A DNA stretch of 41,214 bases from SAR324 cluster bacterium. Lineage in GTDB: Bacteria > SAR324 > JACQKK01. Location of the stretch: NCBI GenBank assembly GCA_022574555.1, contig JACZRV010000020.1:1-41214 (forward strand), written 5' to 3'. Under the pieces are notes generated by a model, which saw nothing but the letters and a program-made list of their open reading frames with translations, searched no databases and was not told where the DNA came from. The translations under genes and the position numbers were made by a program. Below, piece after piece: positions 1 to 7,947 of the stretch. Position 1 is the stretch's first letter. The number at the start of each line of letters is the position of its first letter.

Positions 1-896
1 CCATTCTGGAATCTCACAAACGCAGCGCTCATCCCACCTACGACGGAAGGCGCGGCTACCAACCGGTGCTCGTCTTGTGGGCCGAGCAGGATGTGGTGGT
101 GGCAGAGGAATTTCGCGACGGGAACGTGCCGGCAGGGAGCGGCAATCTGCGCGTGGTGCAAAAGGCCATGGGGGCGCTTCCCGGTGGAGTGGAGCAGGTC
201 TACCTGCGGGGCGGCAGCGCCTTGTATGAGCACGACCTGATGGACTGGCTGGATGAGCAGGGGATCGGCTTTGCCATCAGCGCCGACATGAACCCGCAAT
301 TGCGCGCCGCCATTGAGACGTTGCCCGAGGCAGCTTGGCAGACCGACACCCACGAGCGGGATGCGGCGCGCCAATGGGCCGAGGTGGCTTATGTGCCCGA
401 CGACGGCAAGTTTCAAAAGCAGACCCCTGTCAAACATCGTTACCTGGCGATTCGCATTCTGAAGAACCAGGGCAGCCTCTTCGCCGATGGCTCGGATCGC
501 AGGCACTTCGCCGTCGTGACCAACCGTGACGGTGACGGCCTGGATATCCTCCACTGGCAGCGAGGCAAGGCCGGAACCATCGAACACACCCACGATGCGC
601 TCACCAACGATTTGGCCGCCGAGGCCCTCCCCTCCCAGATCTTCGGCGCCAACGCTGCCTGGCTCAGGCTCAACGTGCTTTGTCACAACCTGATCTCCAC
701 CCTCGAGCGCGTCGCCTTACCCGAGGAATTTCGCACCGTCCGGCTCAAACGCCTGCGCTTTTTACTCTTCAACACCGTCGGAAAACTCGTAAAACACGCC
801 CGAGAAACCCTCCTCCGCCTCGGAGACGAGGTGACCTTGCGCCTTTTCTCCAATGCAAGGCTCAAAATTCACTTTGAACCCTTACTCGGGGAATGA
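1..896 (+). CDS. IS1380-like transposase, 5' end cut by window edge
   Basis: The reading frame is open from base 3, so the gene begins before the window. A GTG at 66 lies inside the coding sequence and is not the start, because the frame upstream already reads family-like residues (HPTYDGRRGYQP). The protein resembles IS1380-type DDE transposases: a G-Y-x-P segment before the central strand, a D-x-N region after the alternating segment near GIGFAISADMN, W-x-R-G-K-A-G-T-I-E-H-T near the catalytic Glu, and a C-terminal helix with N-x-L-C-H-N-L. It would catalyse cut-and-paste transposition. The stop at 894-896 is only 5 bp before the terminal repeat of the next IS, so the downstream end of this element is missing or displaced. 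Family assignment is by pattern recognition. Confidence 0.75.
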   Translation, partial: ILESHKRSAHPTYDGRRGYQPVLVLWAEQDVVVAEEFRDGNVPAGSGNLRVVQKAMGALPGGVEQVYLRGGSALYEHDLMDWLDEQGIGFAISADMNPQLRAAIETLPEAAWQTDTHERDAARQWAEVAYVPDDGKFQKQTPVKHRYLAIRILKNQGSLFADGSDRRHFAVVTNRDGDGLDILHWQRGKAGTIEHTHDALTNDLAAEALPSQIFGANAAWLRLNVLCHNLISTLERVALPEEFRTVRLKRLRFLLFNTVGKLVKHARETLLRLGDEVTLRLFSNARLKIHFEPLLGE

Positions 897-901
897 GGGC
901 C

Positions 902-921
902 CTGACCGCCCCTCACTATTT
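902..921 (+). repeat. Left terminal inverted repeat of the IS4-like element
   Basis: CTGACCGCCCCTCACTATTT. It pairs with the complement of 2155-2174 with a single mismatch. It overlaps the 3' end of the transposase pseudogene. Confidence 0.8.
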
Positions 922-2021
922 CTCCCAGGCAAAGGAGCGGATTTCCGCGGGCGGCCAAAGTTTGGCGAGTGCCGTGCGGCCCAAGCGGAGAACCTCGCCG
1001 ATGGTGCCTTTCGCTCCGACACCGATGCTGACCAACGACCGGCGTTTCCCTTTGCTTTTGGAGGGCAAGGAGAGCGTATCGTCTTTGCGGCAGGCCATCA
1101 GCCCGGCCAAGGTCCAGACGGTGAGGGCCATGGCCGCCAGGAGAAACAAGCGGTCGATGTGCGCGCATTTTTGGAACTTGGTCCACTTCATCTTCATCCC
1201 GTAGCGGCATCCTTTGCCGTCGCGGAACTGCCCCTCTACGCTCATGCGGCGGTCATAGTATTCGGCGACCCGTCGGGCCTTGCAGTTCAGACTGGTGGTC
1301 AGCCACCAGGGCTCTTTCTGCCCTCTGGCCCAAATGCCGATCACGCGCGCTTTGACGGCGCCGTCTTTACGGAGCCGGCATACGCCCAAATCCACCAATG
1401 GGCCGGGTCGCAACGGATAGCGGGACAACACGCCCTGATAGCCGGTGCCTCTCACCGTTACCTTGGCAGTCAGACGCACGATGAACAGGCCGTGCAGCAG
1501 ACGCAATTCCAGCAGGAAGCTCACCCGGCAGAATCCCCGGTCAAAGATGAGATATGGTCTGCTTCATCAGCGGCGAGAGTGTCCACAGCCTCCGCAGGAA
1601 AGCATTTTCCCTGGTGTTTTGGCTTTGCACGCGGGCCTCCTGTTCACTGGTTTGCGCGGAGACGGGAATCGCCCGCCGGCCCACACAGACCGCCGCGGTA
1701 AGCACCCTGAGCCCCGAATGCCGTTCGGTCCAATCCACGGGCGGCCAGGGGCCGAGTGCCCGCCGCGGAAAGCAGACGATGGGCCAACGCGCTCCAGCAG
1801 ATCCAGTCATCGAACTTAGGGTTGTGCATCAGCCGATAAAATCGTTGCACGGCGCTTTTGAACCGCACGCCCGTGCCGGCGGCCAACCGGTGGGCGATGG
1901 AAAACGAGCGCCTCTGCCCGCAATGCGCCAACGCCGCGCAAACCGCCACCAACGCCTTGGCCTGAGAGCGATGCAAACCCTTGGCAAAACCCCACAACAA
2001 GCGGTATCGTTTCTCCAACAT
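916..2021 (-). pseudogene. IS4-family transposase broken by two frameshifts
   Basis: The ATG at 2021 has a good ribosome site (GGAGGTG, 2031-2037). The frame begins MLEKRYRLLWGFAKGL and runs to about 1745. There the reading continues one frame over (PVDWTERHSGLRVLTAAV, with the first catalytic Asp). Near 1545-1555 it shifts again into LIFDRGF (second Asp) and stays open to 916. The last part carries the IS4 signature Y-x2-R-x3-E-x6-K at about 1257-1213 (YDRRMSVEGQFRDGK). Both shifts look like one extra base each. All parts of a full-length transposase are present in order, so this is recent decay by point indels, not truncation. Two sequencing errors are a less likely alternative. Confidence 0.8.
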
Positions 2022-2042
2022 GGTGACGCACCTCCATGTGCT

Positions 2043-2060
2043 GTTTTCCTCCTGGAAAAC
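2043..2060 (-). promoter_or_regulatory. Hairpin in the IS transposase leader that buries a Shine-Dalgarno-like sequence
   Basis: GTTTTCC / GGAAAAC form a 7-bp stem with a 4-base loop. On the minus strand the loop and stem hold AGGAGG, just upstream of the ATG-containing leader of the transposase. IS elements often use such hairpins to block translation from outside transcripts; that role is inferred here. Confidence 0.4.
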
Positions 2061-2154
2061 AATCCGTCCCCATGTTACCTCATTGTTATCATTATGAAAA
2101 GACTGCGTTTCAGCGCCATGCGATGCCGCCGTCCCGTCTCCCGCCCGCCTTCGC

Positions 2155-2174
2155 AAAAAGTGAGGGGCGGTCAG
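2155..2174 (-). repeat. Right terminal inverted repeat of the IS4-like element
   Basis: On the minus strand this reads CTGACCGCCCCTCACTTTTT, matching 902-921 at 19 of 20 positions. It lies about 134 bp upstream of the transposase start. Confidence 0.8.
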
Positions 2175-2268
2175 CGGTAATTTGGATTGACATTCGTGAT
2201 CCATTGCGATTTAAGCAATAGGCTGGGGTAAATGGCTATGTAACGGCTGAAATCGATCCCGAGCGGAT

Positions 2269-2300
2269 CCTATTCAAACCGGGGCCTATTCAAACCGGGG
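2269..2300 (+). repeat. Perfect 16-bp tandem duplication upstream of the ABC binding-protein gene
   Basis: CCTATTCAAACCGGGG occurs twice head to tail (2269-2284 and 2285-2300), about 60 bp before the start codon at 2358. It lies in the promoter/leader region between the IS and the transporter operon. It may be a slippage event or a doubled binding site. Confidence 0.7.
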
Positions 2301-2357
2301 ACTGCCGCACCAGGCGTTCTCACAGCATCGAATAATCGAACAGACGGGAGACGTCAC

Positions 2358-3647
2358 ATGAAACGGAAGGACACTAATAAATCCAATAAAAACGGGATGA
2401 CCCGACGCGAGTTCGTCGGCACCGCTGCCAAGACCGCGGCCCTAGGGGTGGCGGCGAGCAGCCTGCCGTTGTTTAATATTGTAAAGGCGGCCGACCCGAT
2501 CCGAACCGTCGGATTGGCCGTGAGTGTGATCAATGACATTCAAATGAAAGCCTCGGAAGATATAGGGTTTGGCGTACGAGGTCAGGCTCTGGGCTATGGC
2601 GCCATGTTCGGCAAAATGCTCAATCAGAACGATCAATACGAGATCGCCGAGGGCTACTTCAACGATATGGACATCATGTGGCCTTCCGGCACGTGGCAGC
2701 CTATCGACACCAAGCGCATCAAGGATTGGGATAAGGTCACCAACTTGACCAAAACGGGCCGGCTGACCCCCGATTCCAGACCGGGCCAGGGCGATGCTCC
2801 CTTCCGCCAGATGTGGTTGGATGACGCCGGCAAGCGCACGCTGAATGGTCCGACGCGCCATATCACCATGGTTCCCGCCTTTCACAACGCCGATTCCATG
2901 GGCTACAATCCGGACGAGACGGGCCGCCCTATCGAAAGCTGGGCCGAGCTGTTCAGTCCGGATTTCAAGGGCCGGGTGGCGCTGCTCAATATCCCGCAAA
3001 TCGGCTCCATGGACGCTGCCATGGGCATGGAAGCCTTGGGCTTGATCAAGTTCAAGGATAAGGGCAACATGACCCGCAGCGAAATCGACAAGCTGATCGA
3101 GTTCCTCATCGTCAAGAAGAAAGAAGGCCACTTCCGCGCCTTCTGGGAATCATTCGGGCAGTCGGTCAACCTGATGACCAGCGGCGAGGTGGTTCTGGAA
3201 AGCATGTGGTCCCCCGCCGTGACCGCGGTGAACGCCGAGGGCGTGCGCTGCGTCTACGCCTACCCGAAGGAAGGCATGCGCGGTTGGCACGGCGGCTTTT
3301 CCATTTCGGCCCAGCTCACCGGCAAGCGGCTCGATCAAGCCTACGAGTACATCAACTGGTGGCTATCCGGTTGGCCGGGGGCCTACGTGGCGCGGCACGG
3401 CTATTACATGTCGGTGCCGGAGAACGTCAAAAAGTACCTGAAACCGTACGAGTGGGATTACTGGTACGAAGGCAAACCGGCGTCCCAAGAGATACTCTCT
3501 CCCGACGGCGACCCCATCGCCGCTGTGGGCAGCATACGTGACGGCGGTTCCTACGAGCGGCGGTTCAGCAACATCGCCGTGTGGAACTCGATCATGGATG
3601 AGAACGACTACCTGGTGAAACGCTGGAACGAATTTATCAGCGCCTGA
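2358..3647 (+). CDS. ABC transporter substrate-binding protein, spermidine/putrescine (PotD) type
   Basis: This 429-residue protein would capture a small cationic or opine-like solute in the periplasm and pass it to the two permeases encoded next. The N-terminus has a twin-arginine motif (T-R-R-E-F-V-G, residues 15-21), then a hydrophobic segment ending near residue 45 (FNIVKAADP), so Tat export is likely. The body has the alternating two-lobe pattern of the COG0687-type binding proteins, including a conserved-looking SWAELFSPDFKGRVALLN segment in the first lobe and ESMWSPAVTAV in the hinge region. The start is supported by GGGAG about 8 bp upstream. A strong hairpin follows the gene, which fits higher expression of the binding protein than of the permeases. 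Substrate cannot be read from sequence; polyamines are the family default. Confidence 0.85.
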   Translation: MKRKDTNKSNKNGMTRREFVGTAAKTAALGVAASSLPLFNIVKAADPIRTVGLAVSVINDIQMKASEDIGFGVRGQALGYGAMFGKMLNQNDQYEIAEGYFNDMDIMWPSGTWQPIDTKRIKDWDKVTNLTKTGRLTPDSRPGQGDAPFRQMWLDDAGKRTLNGPTRHITMVPAFHNADSMGYNPDETGRPIESWAELFSPDFKGRVALLNIPQIGSMDAAMGMEALGLIKFKDKGNMTRSEIDKLIEFLIVKKKEGHFRAFWESFGQSVNLMTSGEVVLESMWSPAVTAVNAEGVRCVYAYPKEGMRGWHGGFSISAQLTGKRLDQAYEYINWWLSGWPGAYVARHGYYMSVPENVKKYLKPYEWDYWYEGKPASQEILSPDGDPIAAVGSIRDGGSYERRFSNIAVWNSIMDENDYLVKRWNEFISA

Positions 3648-3657
3648 ATCAGGAGCA

Positions 3658-3690
3658 GGCCTTCCCCCGGCCTCCGCCCGGGGGAAGGCC
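3658..3690 (+). terminator. Strong GC hairpin between binding protein and permease genes
   Basis: A perfect 13-bp stem, GGCCTTCCCCCGG (3658-3670) with CCGGGGGAAGGCC (3678-3690), closes a 7-base loop. It begins 10 bp after the stop codon. Only a weak T-run (GGATTTTT) follows 10 bases later, so it is probably a partial terminator or 3' stabiliser that lowers permease expression relative to the binding protein. Confidence 0.7.
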
Positions 3691-3785
3691 CTCATCGTTG
3701 GATTTTTCCCCTCGAAATTTATCGGCCTCGGCAAGTGTAATGACGGCCCCGGGGCCGTTTTTCCCTTTAGCGCTGATCGAATAAG

Positions 3786-4727
3786 ATGGAAAGAACGGCA
3801 TTCCCCCCCCATCCGGGAATGATCGGGTCGCGCCCGGTTATCATTGAGGAGCGTACGCGTGAAGTAAAGATCCGGAAGTTCGAACCGGGATTTCGCACCG
3901 GTTGGCTCATCGGGCTCCCCACCCTCTGGTTGATCATCTTCCTGGTTTTTCCGCTGATCTTCATCGTGGTGATCAGCTTTTGGAGGTACTCGCTGCAGGG
4001 GATGGAACCAGGCTTTTTTCTGGACAACTACAAGGAATATCTCACATCCGCGATTTACGGACGGACCCTATTCACCACGTTCCGCTTTACGGTCACCACC
4101 ATGGTGTTCAGCCTGCTGTTGGGTTATCCCATCGCTTATTTTCTGTCCATGGTGGTGCAGAGTTTCAAATGGCAGATGTCCTTGTTCCTCATGTGCATGG
4201 TGCCGTTCTGGACGAGCTATCTGATACGTGCCATTGCCTGGGTGCCCATGTTGGGGCGCCGGGGATTGCTCAACAACCTCCTGATCGGCGCCGGATTCAT
4301 CGATGAACCCGTCACTTTTCTGCTCTTTTCGGACTTCGCGCTGTCGATGGCCCTGGTGCAGCTCTACGTCGTCCTTTGCATTGGCCCCATCTTTTTTTCT
4401 TTGGCCAAAATCGACCGGGCGATTTTGGAAGCCGCGCGGGACATGGGCGCTTCGCCGTTTCAGGTTTTTCGTGAAATTATCCTGCCACTTTCCTTGCCCG
4501 GCGTGGCCATCGGAATGATCTTCATCTTCGTGTTGATCATGGGCGAATTCGCCACCGCGGTCGTGGTCGGTGGCGGAAAATTCAGCGTGGTGGGCACTCT
4601 GATCAACCAATATTCGGCGACCGCCAACTATCCCCTCGCCGCCGTTAACGCCATTTTCCTGATGATCGCCATGATGATCGGCGTCATTATCATCTTCAGA
4701 GTGGTCAATATCCGCAAGGAGCTTTGA
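3786..4727 (+). CDS. ABC transporter permease, PotB-like
   Basis: This 313-residue inner-membrane protein has about six predicted helices, the first at residues 41-65 after a long cytoplasmic N-terminus. The EAA loop that docks on the ATPase is clear at residues 215-240 (EAARDMGASPFQVFREIILP), with the conserved Gly at position 221. It pairs with the next permease (1-bp gap) to form the channel. The ATG at 3786 has only a weak ribosome site. A run of eight C at 3803-3810 falls in codons 6-9, where slippage would break the gene. The matching ATPase is encoded on the other strand at 6685-7788. Confidence 0.88.
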   Translation: MERTAFPPHPGMIGSRPVIIEERTREVKIRKFEPGFRTGWLIGLPTLWLIIFLVFPLIFIVVISFWRYSLQGMEPGFFLDNYKEYLTSAIYGRTLFTTFRFTVTTMVFSLLLGYPIAYFLSMVVQSFKWQMSLFLMCMVPFWTSYLIRAIAWVPMLGRRGLLNNLLIGAGFIDEPVTFLLFSDFALSMALVQLYVVLCIGPIFFSLAKIDRAILEAARDMGASPFQVFREIILPLSLPGVAIGMIFIFVLIMGEFATAVVVGGGKFSVVGTLINQYSATANYPLAAVNAIFLMIAMMIGVIIIFRVVNIRKEL

Positions 4728-4728
4728 C

Positions 4729-5556
4729 ATGGCCCGTTGGACACCCGAACGCAAGCGCAAGGCATGGGTGCGCACCGTTTTCGGGAGCTATTATTTCCTG
4801 TTCCTGGTTTTCATCTACGGCCCGATGATCGCCATGTTCATCATCAGTTTCAATGCACGGCGAGGTGGGCTTTTTTTCCCCATGCGCGGATTCAGCCTCC
4901 ACTGGTGGTACCAACTGATCAAACCATCGGCCGTGGGGGATATGCAGGGTGCCCTGCTGCGCTCCATCATTCTGGCACTGGTCGTGATGGTGATCACGGC
5001 CCTCTTTTCCACCATGCTGGCCATGGCCTACCGCAAGAAGTTCGTCGGATCAGGGGTGCTCTTCTACACCATCATGACCGGCCTCATGGCGCCGGGCATT
5101 CTGATCAGCCTGGGGCTTTCCCAATTACTGCGGCAGGTGGGCATTTCACCGGCCTGGTGGTCTTCGGGCCTGGGGGTGCACGTCATTTGGACCCTGCCCT
5201 TCGGCTTTCTGATCATGATGGCCGTGTTCAATCGGTTCGATTCGAGCCTGGAAGAGGCCGCCCGGGACATGGGCGCGGACGAATGGACGGTCTTCAAGGA
5301 GGTTACCCTGCCCTTGATCACGCCGGGAATTGTGGCCGCGGGTTTGTTCGGATTTACCCTCTCCTACGACGAGTTTACCCATACCATGCTGCTCGCCGGC
5401 GAGTACAACACCCTGCCCCTCGATATCAGCGCGGCCATGTCGGTGCGCGTCCGGCCGACGTTGTTCGCCCTGGGGACCGCCTCCACCCTTCTTTCCTATG
5501 CGATGATCGGGCTGTTCCTGGTCATCTACACCCTGCTCTATCGTCGCACGCGATAG
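4729..5556 (+). CDS. ABC transporter permease, PotC-like
   Basis: This 275-residue second permease of the importer has helices at about residues 20-40, 78-98, 110-132, 145-165, 200-215 and 245-270. The EAA loop is at residues 176-200 (EAARDMGADEWTVFKEVTLP). The start codon lies one base after the stop of the upstream permease, with an AAGGAG-type ribosome site inside the upstream gene, so translation is coupled. It is the last plus-strand gene of the operon; the next genes converge on it from the right. Confidence 0.9.
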   Translation: MARWTPERKRKAWVRTVFGSYYFLFLVFIYGPMIAMFIISFNARRGGLFFPMRGFSLHWWYQLIKPSAVGDMQGALLRSIILALVVMVITALFSTMLAMAYRKKFVGSGVLFYTIMTGLMAPGILISLGLSQLLRQVGISPAWWSSGLGVHVIWTLPFGFLIMMAVFNRFDSSLEEAARDMGADEWTVFKEVTLPLITPGIVAAGLFGFTLSYDEFTHTMLLAGEYNTLPLDISAAMSVRVRPTLFALGTASTLLSYAMIGLFLVIYTLLYRRTR

Positions 5557-5602
5557 GAATCAAAAATGTGGCGAATCGGGCTGCCGGCGATCTTCGGGCA
5601 AG

Positions 5603-6052
5603 TCAAAGTCCTTGTGGTAATTGAGTACTAGAATCTATCATTGTTTTTGCGATAATTTCTCGAATCTTGTTCTCTATAGGTTCATCTATAAATAGGTCCT
5701 TCGAGAATAGCCACGATTGTTTCTCACCAATATCGAGGAGCCCTGTACGTTGTGACCTGTCATGTGTTTTCAGAACTAACTGAATATCCTTCCCAGCCAC
5801 AATATTTTCTTTCTTTATTTTCCATTGGCGTTTTGGATTATCCTTACGAATATCATCCAGAATACAATAGAGTCGTTCCTTAGTTGCGACGAGCCAAGTA
5901 CGCTGCTTGGCTGTTGCAAAAACTAATAGAAACTGTGCTGTTTCGAGGCCCTCTCTTAATTTGTCAAACCCCGGGTATGCTGCGACAACTTCCGCGATCT
6001 CATCTTTTGTCGCGAATTGCCGGTATCCCAGCAAAAGAGTATCCACATTCAT
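5603..6052 (-). CDS. Hypothetical protein, possible PH-like fold
   Basis: This 149-residue protein has no signal peptide or membrane helix. The middle part (LVFATAKQRTWLVATKERLYCILDD, residues about 44-68) alternates strands and turns around a W-L-V-A-T-x-x-R-L-Y-C-I-L pattern like bacterial PH-like domains. The C-terminal part ends in a helix (ENKIREIIAKTM), also expected of PH domains. This fold guess is weak. The gene is clearly richer in A+T than the flanking transporter genes. It forms a pair with the membrane-protein gene just upstream (40-bp gap, same strand), and both sit between the ABC permeases and their ATPase. Function unknown. Confidence 0.6.
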   Translation of the reverse strand: MNVDTLLLGYRQFATKDEIAEVVAAYPGFDKLREGLETAQFLLVFATAKQRTWLVATKERLYCILDDIRKDNPKRQWKIKKENIVAGKDIQLVLKTHDRSQRTGLLDIGEKQSWLFSKDLFIDEPIENKIREIIAKTMIDSSTQLPQGL

Positions 6053-6092
6053 TGATCACCGTTTTACAATTGGGTACTGACTTCCAGTGAAT

Positions 6093-6485
6093 CTAACTGC
6101 CTGGATCTGGATTATCGGCCTGTTTGTTCCTAAATTCATCATTCAACGCATTGATAAGTCTTGGTAACAAAAACGGCCAACTCACTCCGATCGTGACGCA
6201 GCCAATTAGAGTGGTTTGTAGAATTTGAGCCGCAGCTCCTATAAAAGCCCCTAATCCCGATCCAAGGCCCCACATGACGATCAATCCGAGACTTTTTGGG
6301 AAAGAATGTCTCAAATTAAGGTACGATTTTTCATACAAGTAGAATGCCAACAAATCAATGATGACAATCCCAGAACCCACGATAGCCGCGGCGGTGGCGA
6401 AAACGCCCAAATTCACTTTCTGCTGGTCATCCGTTACCCCACTTAGAAATTGCGACAATTCAGTAAGGAATTCAAATATACTCAT
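6093..6485 (-). CDS. Hypothetical small membrane protein
   Basis: This 130-residue protein has three predicted membrane helices, at residues about 28-50 (VFATAAAIVGSGIVIIDLLAF), 63-85 (a glycine-rich segment with SGLGAFIGAA) and 88-108 (LQTTLIGCVTIGVSWPFLLP). It has a charged C-terminal tail. No known family is recognised. The gene is A+T-rich and probably cotranscribed with the cytosolic protein that follows. No clear ribosome site precedes the ATG at 6485. The region 6486-6684 between this gene and the ABC ATPase holds no gene that I can support. Confidence 0.6.
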   Translation of the reverse strand: MSIFEFLTELSQFLSGVTDDQQKVNLGVFATAAAIVGSGIVIIDLLAFYLYEKSYLNLRHSFPKSLGLIVMWGLGSGLGAFIGAAAQILQTTLIGCVTIGVSWPFLLPRLINALNDEFRNKQADNPDPGS

Positions 6486-6684
6486 GACGCACTACAGATC
6501 GAATGCGCCACAATCACAGCGTCGCGCTGCAATGATATACAGATGACGGCGTTCCTTTGAATTCGGCTGGTTCAAACACCAAGGGAACAAAAATAACAAT
6601 TTATCGATTATTCCGCAAGTTTCACTGTATTTGGTTGTCCGGGGGAAAAGAGCAGGTCGCGCCGGGGGCGGTGCGATATTCTGG

Positions 6685-7788
6685 TCAATCCCGTTCGACG
6701 TCGGGCTCCTGGAGGAGAATGGCGGCTTCGGCGGGCCAACTGATAAATTCCCTGTCGCCCATCTTGTAGGCCTTGTCCCTGCCACTGCGGTGCTGTTCGA
6801 CGTGGACGAAATGGCCCTTGCCCACCTCGAATATGTCGGTTTCCAGCGAACCCATGAATTCGGTGGTGACGTAGGTGCCCTCCACGCGGTTGGCCATGTC
6901 CTCGTGAATCCCGGTGTGTACCAGGTCCGCACGTACCGAGAAGAAGACCTCCTCGCCGATGGAAATCTTCCGTTGCCCTTCCGGCAACCTGGTGTAAAAG
7001 AGACTATCGCCGTTTTCCACGAAGGCGATCGATCCGCTGTGGGATTTCAGAACGCCCTTGAAAAGATTGTTGTTGCCGATGAAATCGGCCACGAATTTGG
7101 TCTTGGGATTCTCATAGATATCGCGGGAGGTGCCGATTTGCTGGATCACCGCATCACTCATCACGATGACCTTGTCCGCCATGGAGAGCGCTTCCTGCTG
7201 GGAGTGCGTGACCATGATGAATGTGATCCCCAATTCCCGCTGAAACTTCTTTAATTCCACCATCATCGCCGCCCGCAGACTGTAGTCGAGCGAGCCCAGG
7301 GGCTCGTCCAGCAGGAGCACCGTAGGCTCGCTGATCAAGGCCCGCGCCAGCGCAACCCGTTGCTGTTGGCCGCCACTGAGTTCGTTGGGATGGCGCAGCG
7401 CCAACTCGGTCAGATCAACACTTTTGATCATTTCCCAGACCCTCGGCGCCCGTTGCTCCTTGGTCTGACCCTGCATCTTCAGGCTGAATTCCACGTTCTC
7501 GTAAACGGTGCGGTGGGGAAACAGGGCGAAGCTCTGGAACATCATCGACGTGTCCCGGTGGGATGGCGGCAGGTCGGTGACGTCCTTGCCCCCGATATGG
7601 ATCCTGCCCTCCGTCACCTCCTCCAGACCTCCAATCATACGCAAAATGGTGGTCTTGCCACAGCCGCTGGGGCCCAGCATGGCCATGAACTCGCCGTGCT
7701 CGATCTCGGCGTTGAAATCGATCACCGCCCGCGTCCCACCGGGGAAGGTTTTATAAACGTGCTCCAGGGATATGTCGATTTTAGCCAT
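6685..7788 (-). CDS. ABC transporter ATP-binding protein, PotA-like
   Basis: This 367-residue ATPase powers an importer, most likely the one encoded at 2358-5556. Walker A is GPSGCGKTT (residues 39-47), the Q-loop Gln is at about 85 (MFQSFALFPH), the signature LSGGQ is at 137-141, Walker B VLLLDEP is at 157-163, and the H-loop is MVTHSQ. The N-terminal segment HVYKTFPGGTRAV and the C-terminal roughly 130 residues with a TOBE-type beta domain (SVRADLVHTG) match the spermidine/putrescine ATPase group. The gene is on the opposite strand from its permeases and downstream of the flotillin-like gene (159-bp gap), an unusual arrangement for this family. Confidence 0.92.
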   Translation of the reverse strand: MAKIDISLEHVYKTFPGGTRAVIDFNAEIEHGEFMAMLGPSGCGKTTILRMIGGLEEVTEGRIHIGGKDVTDLPPSHRDTSMMFQSFALFPHRTVYENVEFSLKMQGQTKEQRAPRVWEMIKSVDLTELALRHPNELSGGQQQRVALARALISEPTVLLLDEPLGSLDYSLRAAMMVELKKFQRELGITFIMVTHSQQEALSMADKVIVMSDAVIQQIGTSRDIYENPKTKFVADFIGNNNLFKGVLKSHSGSIAFVENGDSLFYTRLPEGQRKISIGEEVFFSVRADLVHTGIHEDMANRVEGTYVTTEFMGSLETDIFEVGKGHFVHVEQHRSGRDKAYKMGDREFISWPAEAAILLQEPDVERD

Positions 7789-7830
7789 TTCGACGCCTTA
7801 ATATTCGCCGCCTGATGTCACCCGTTTTAC

Positions 7831-7856
7831 GCTTGGGCCCCAAGCCGGGCCGGCCC
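7831..7856. repeat. Two adjacent short palindromes between flotillin-like and ATPase genes
   Basis: GCTTGGGCCCCAAGC (7831-7845, 7-bp arms around one base) is followed directly by GGGCCGGCCC (7847-7856, perfect). They could be a protein-binding site upstream of the ATPase gene or a transcript hairpin after the flotillin-like gene. No T-run follows on either strand. Confidence 0.4.
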
Positions 7857-7947
7857 ATGGGTATCGACTTCGTGCCTTGCCGGCTGTGCTTGCCGGTATC
7901 GGGAGAGGGGAGGATGACGCGGTTGCACGGCGCGCCTCCCGGTTGGG

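Larger units (their letters stand above)
902..2174 (-). mobile_element. IS4-like insertion sequence with 20-bp terminal inverted repeats
   Basis: The element is bounded by inverted repeats at 902-921 and 2155-2174 that match at 19 of 20 positions (CTGACCGCCCCTCACT, then T or A, then TTT). It is about 1.27 kb long and contains one transposase gene on the minus strand (916-2021), which starts well inside the right repeat and ends within the left one. No duplication of the flanking bases is visible: the left side reads GAGGGCC and the right side CGGTAAT. This suggests an old or rearranged copy. The transposase is frameshifted, so the element should not move on its own. Confidence 0.8.
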
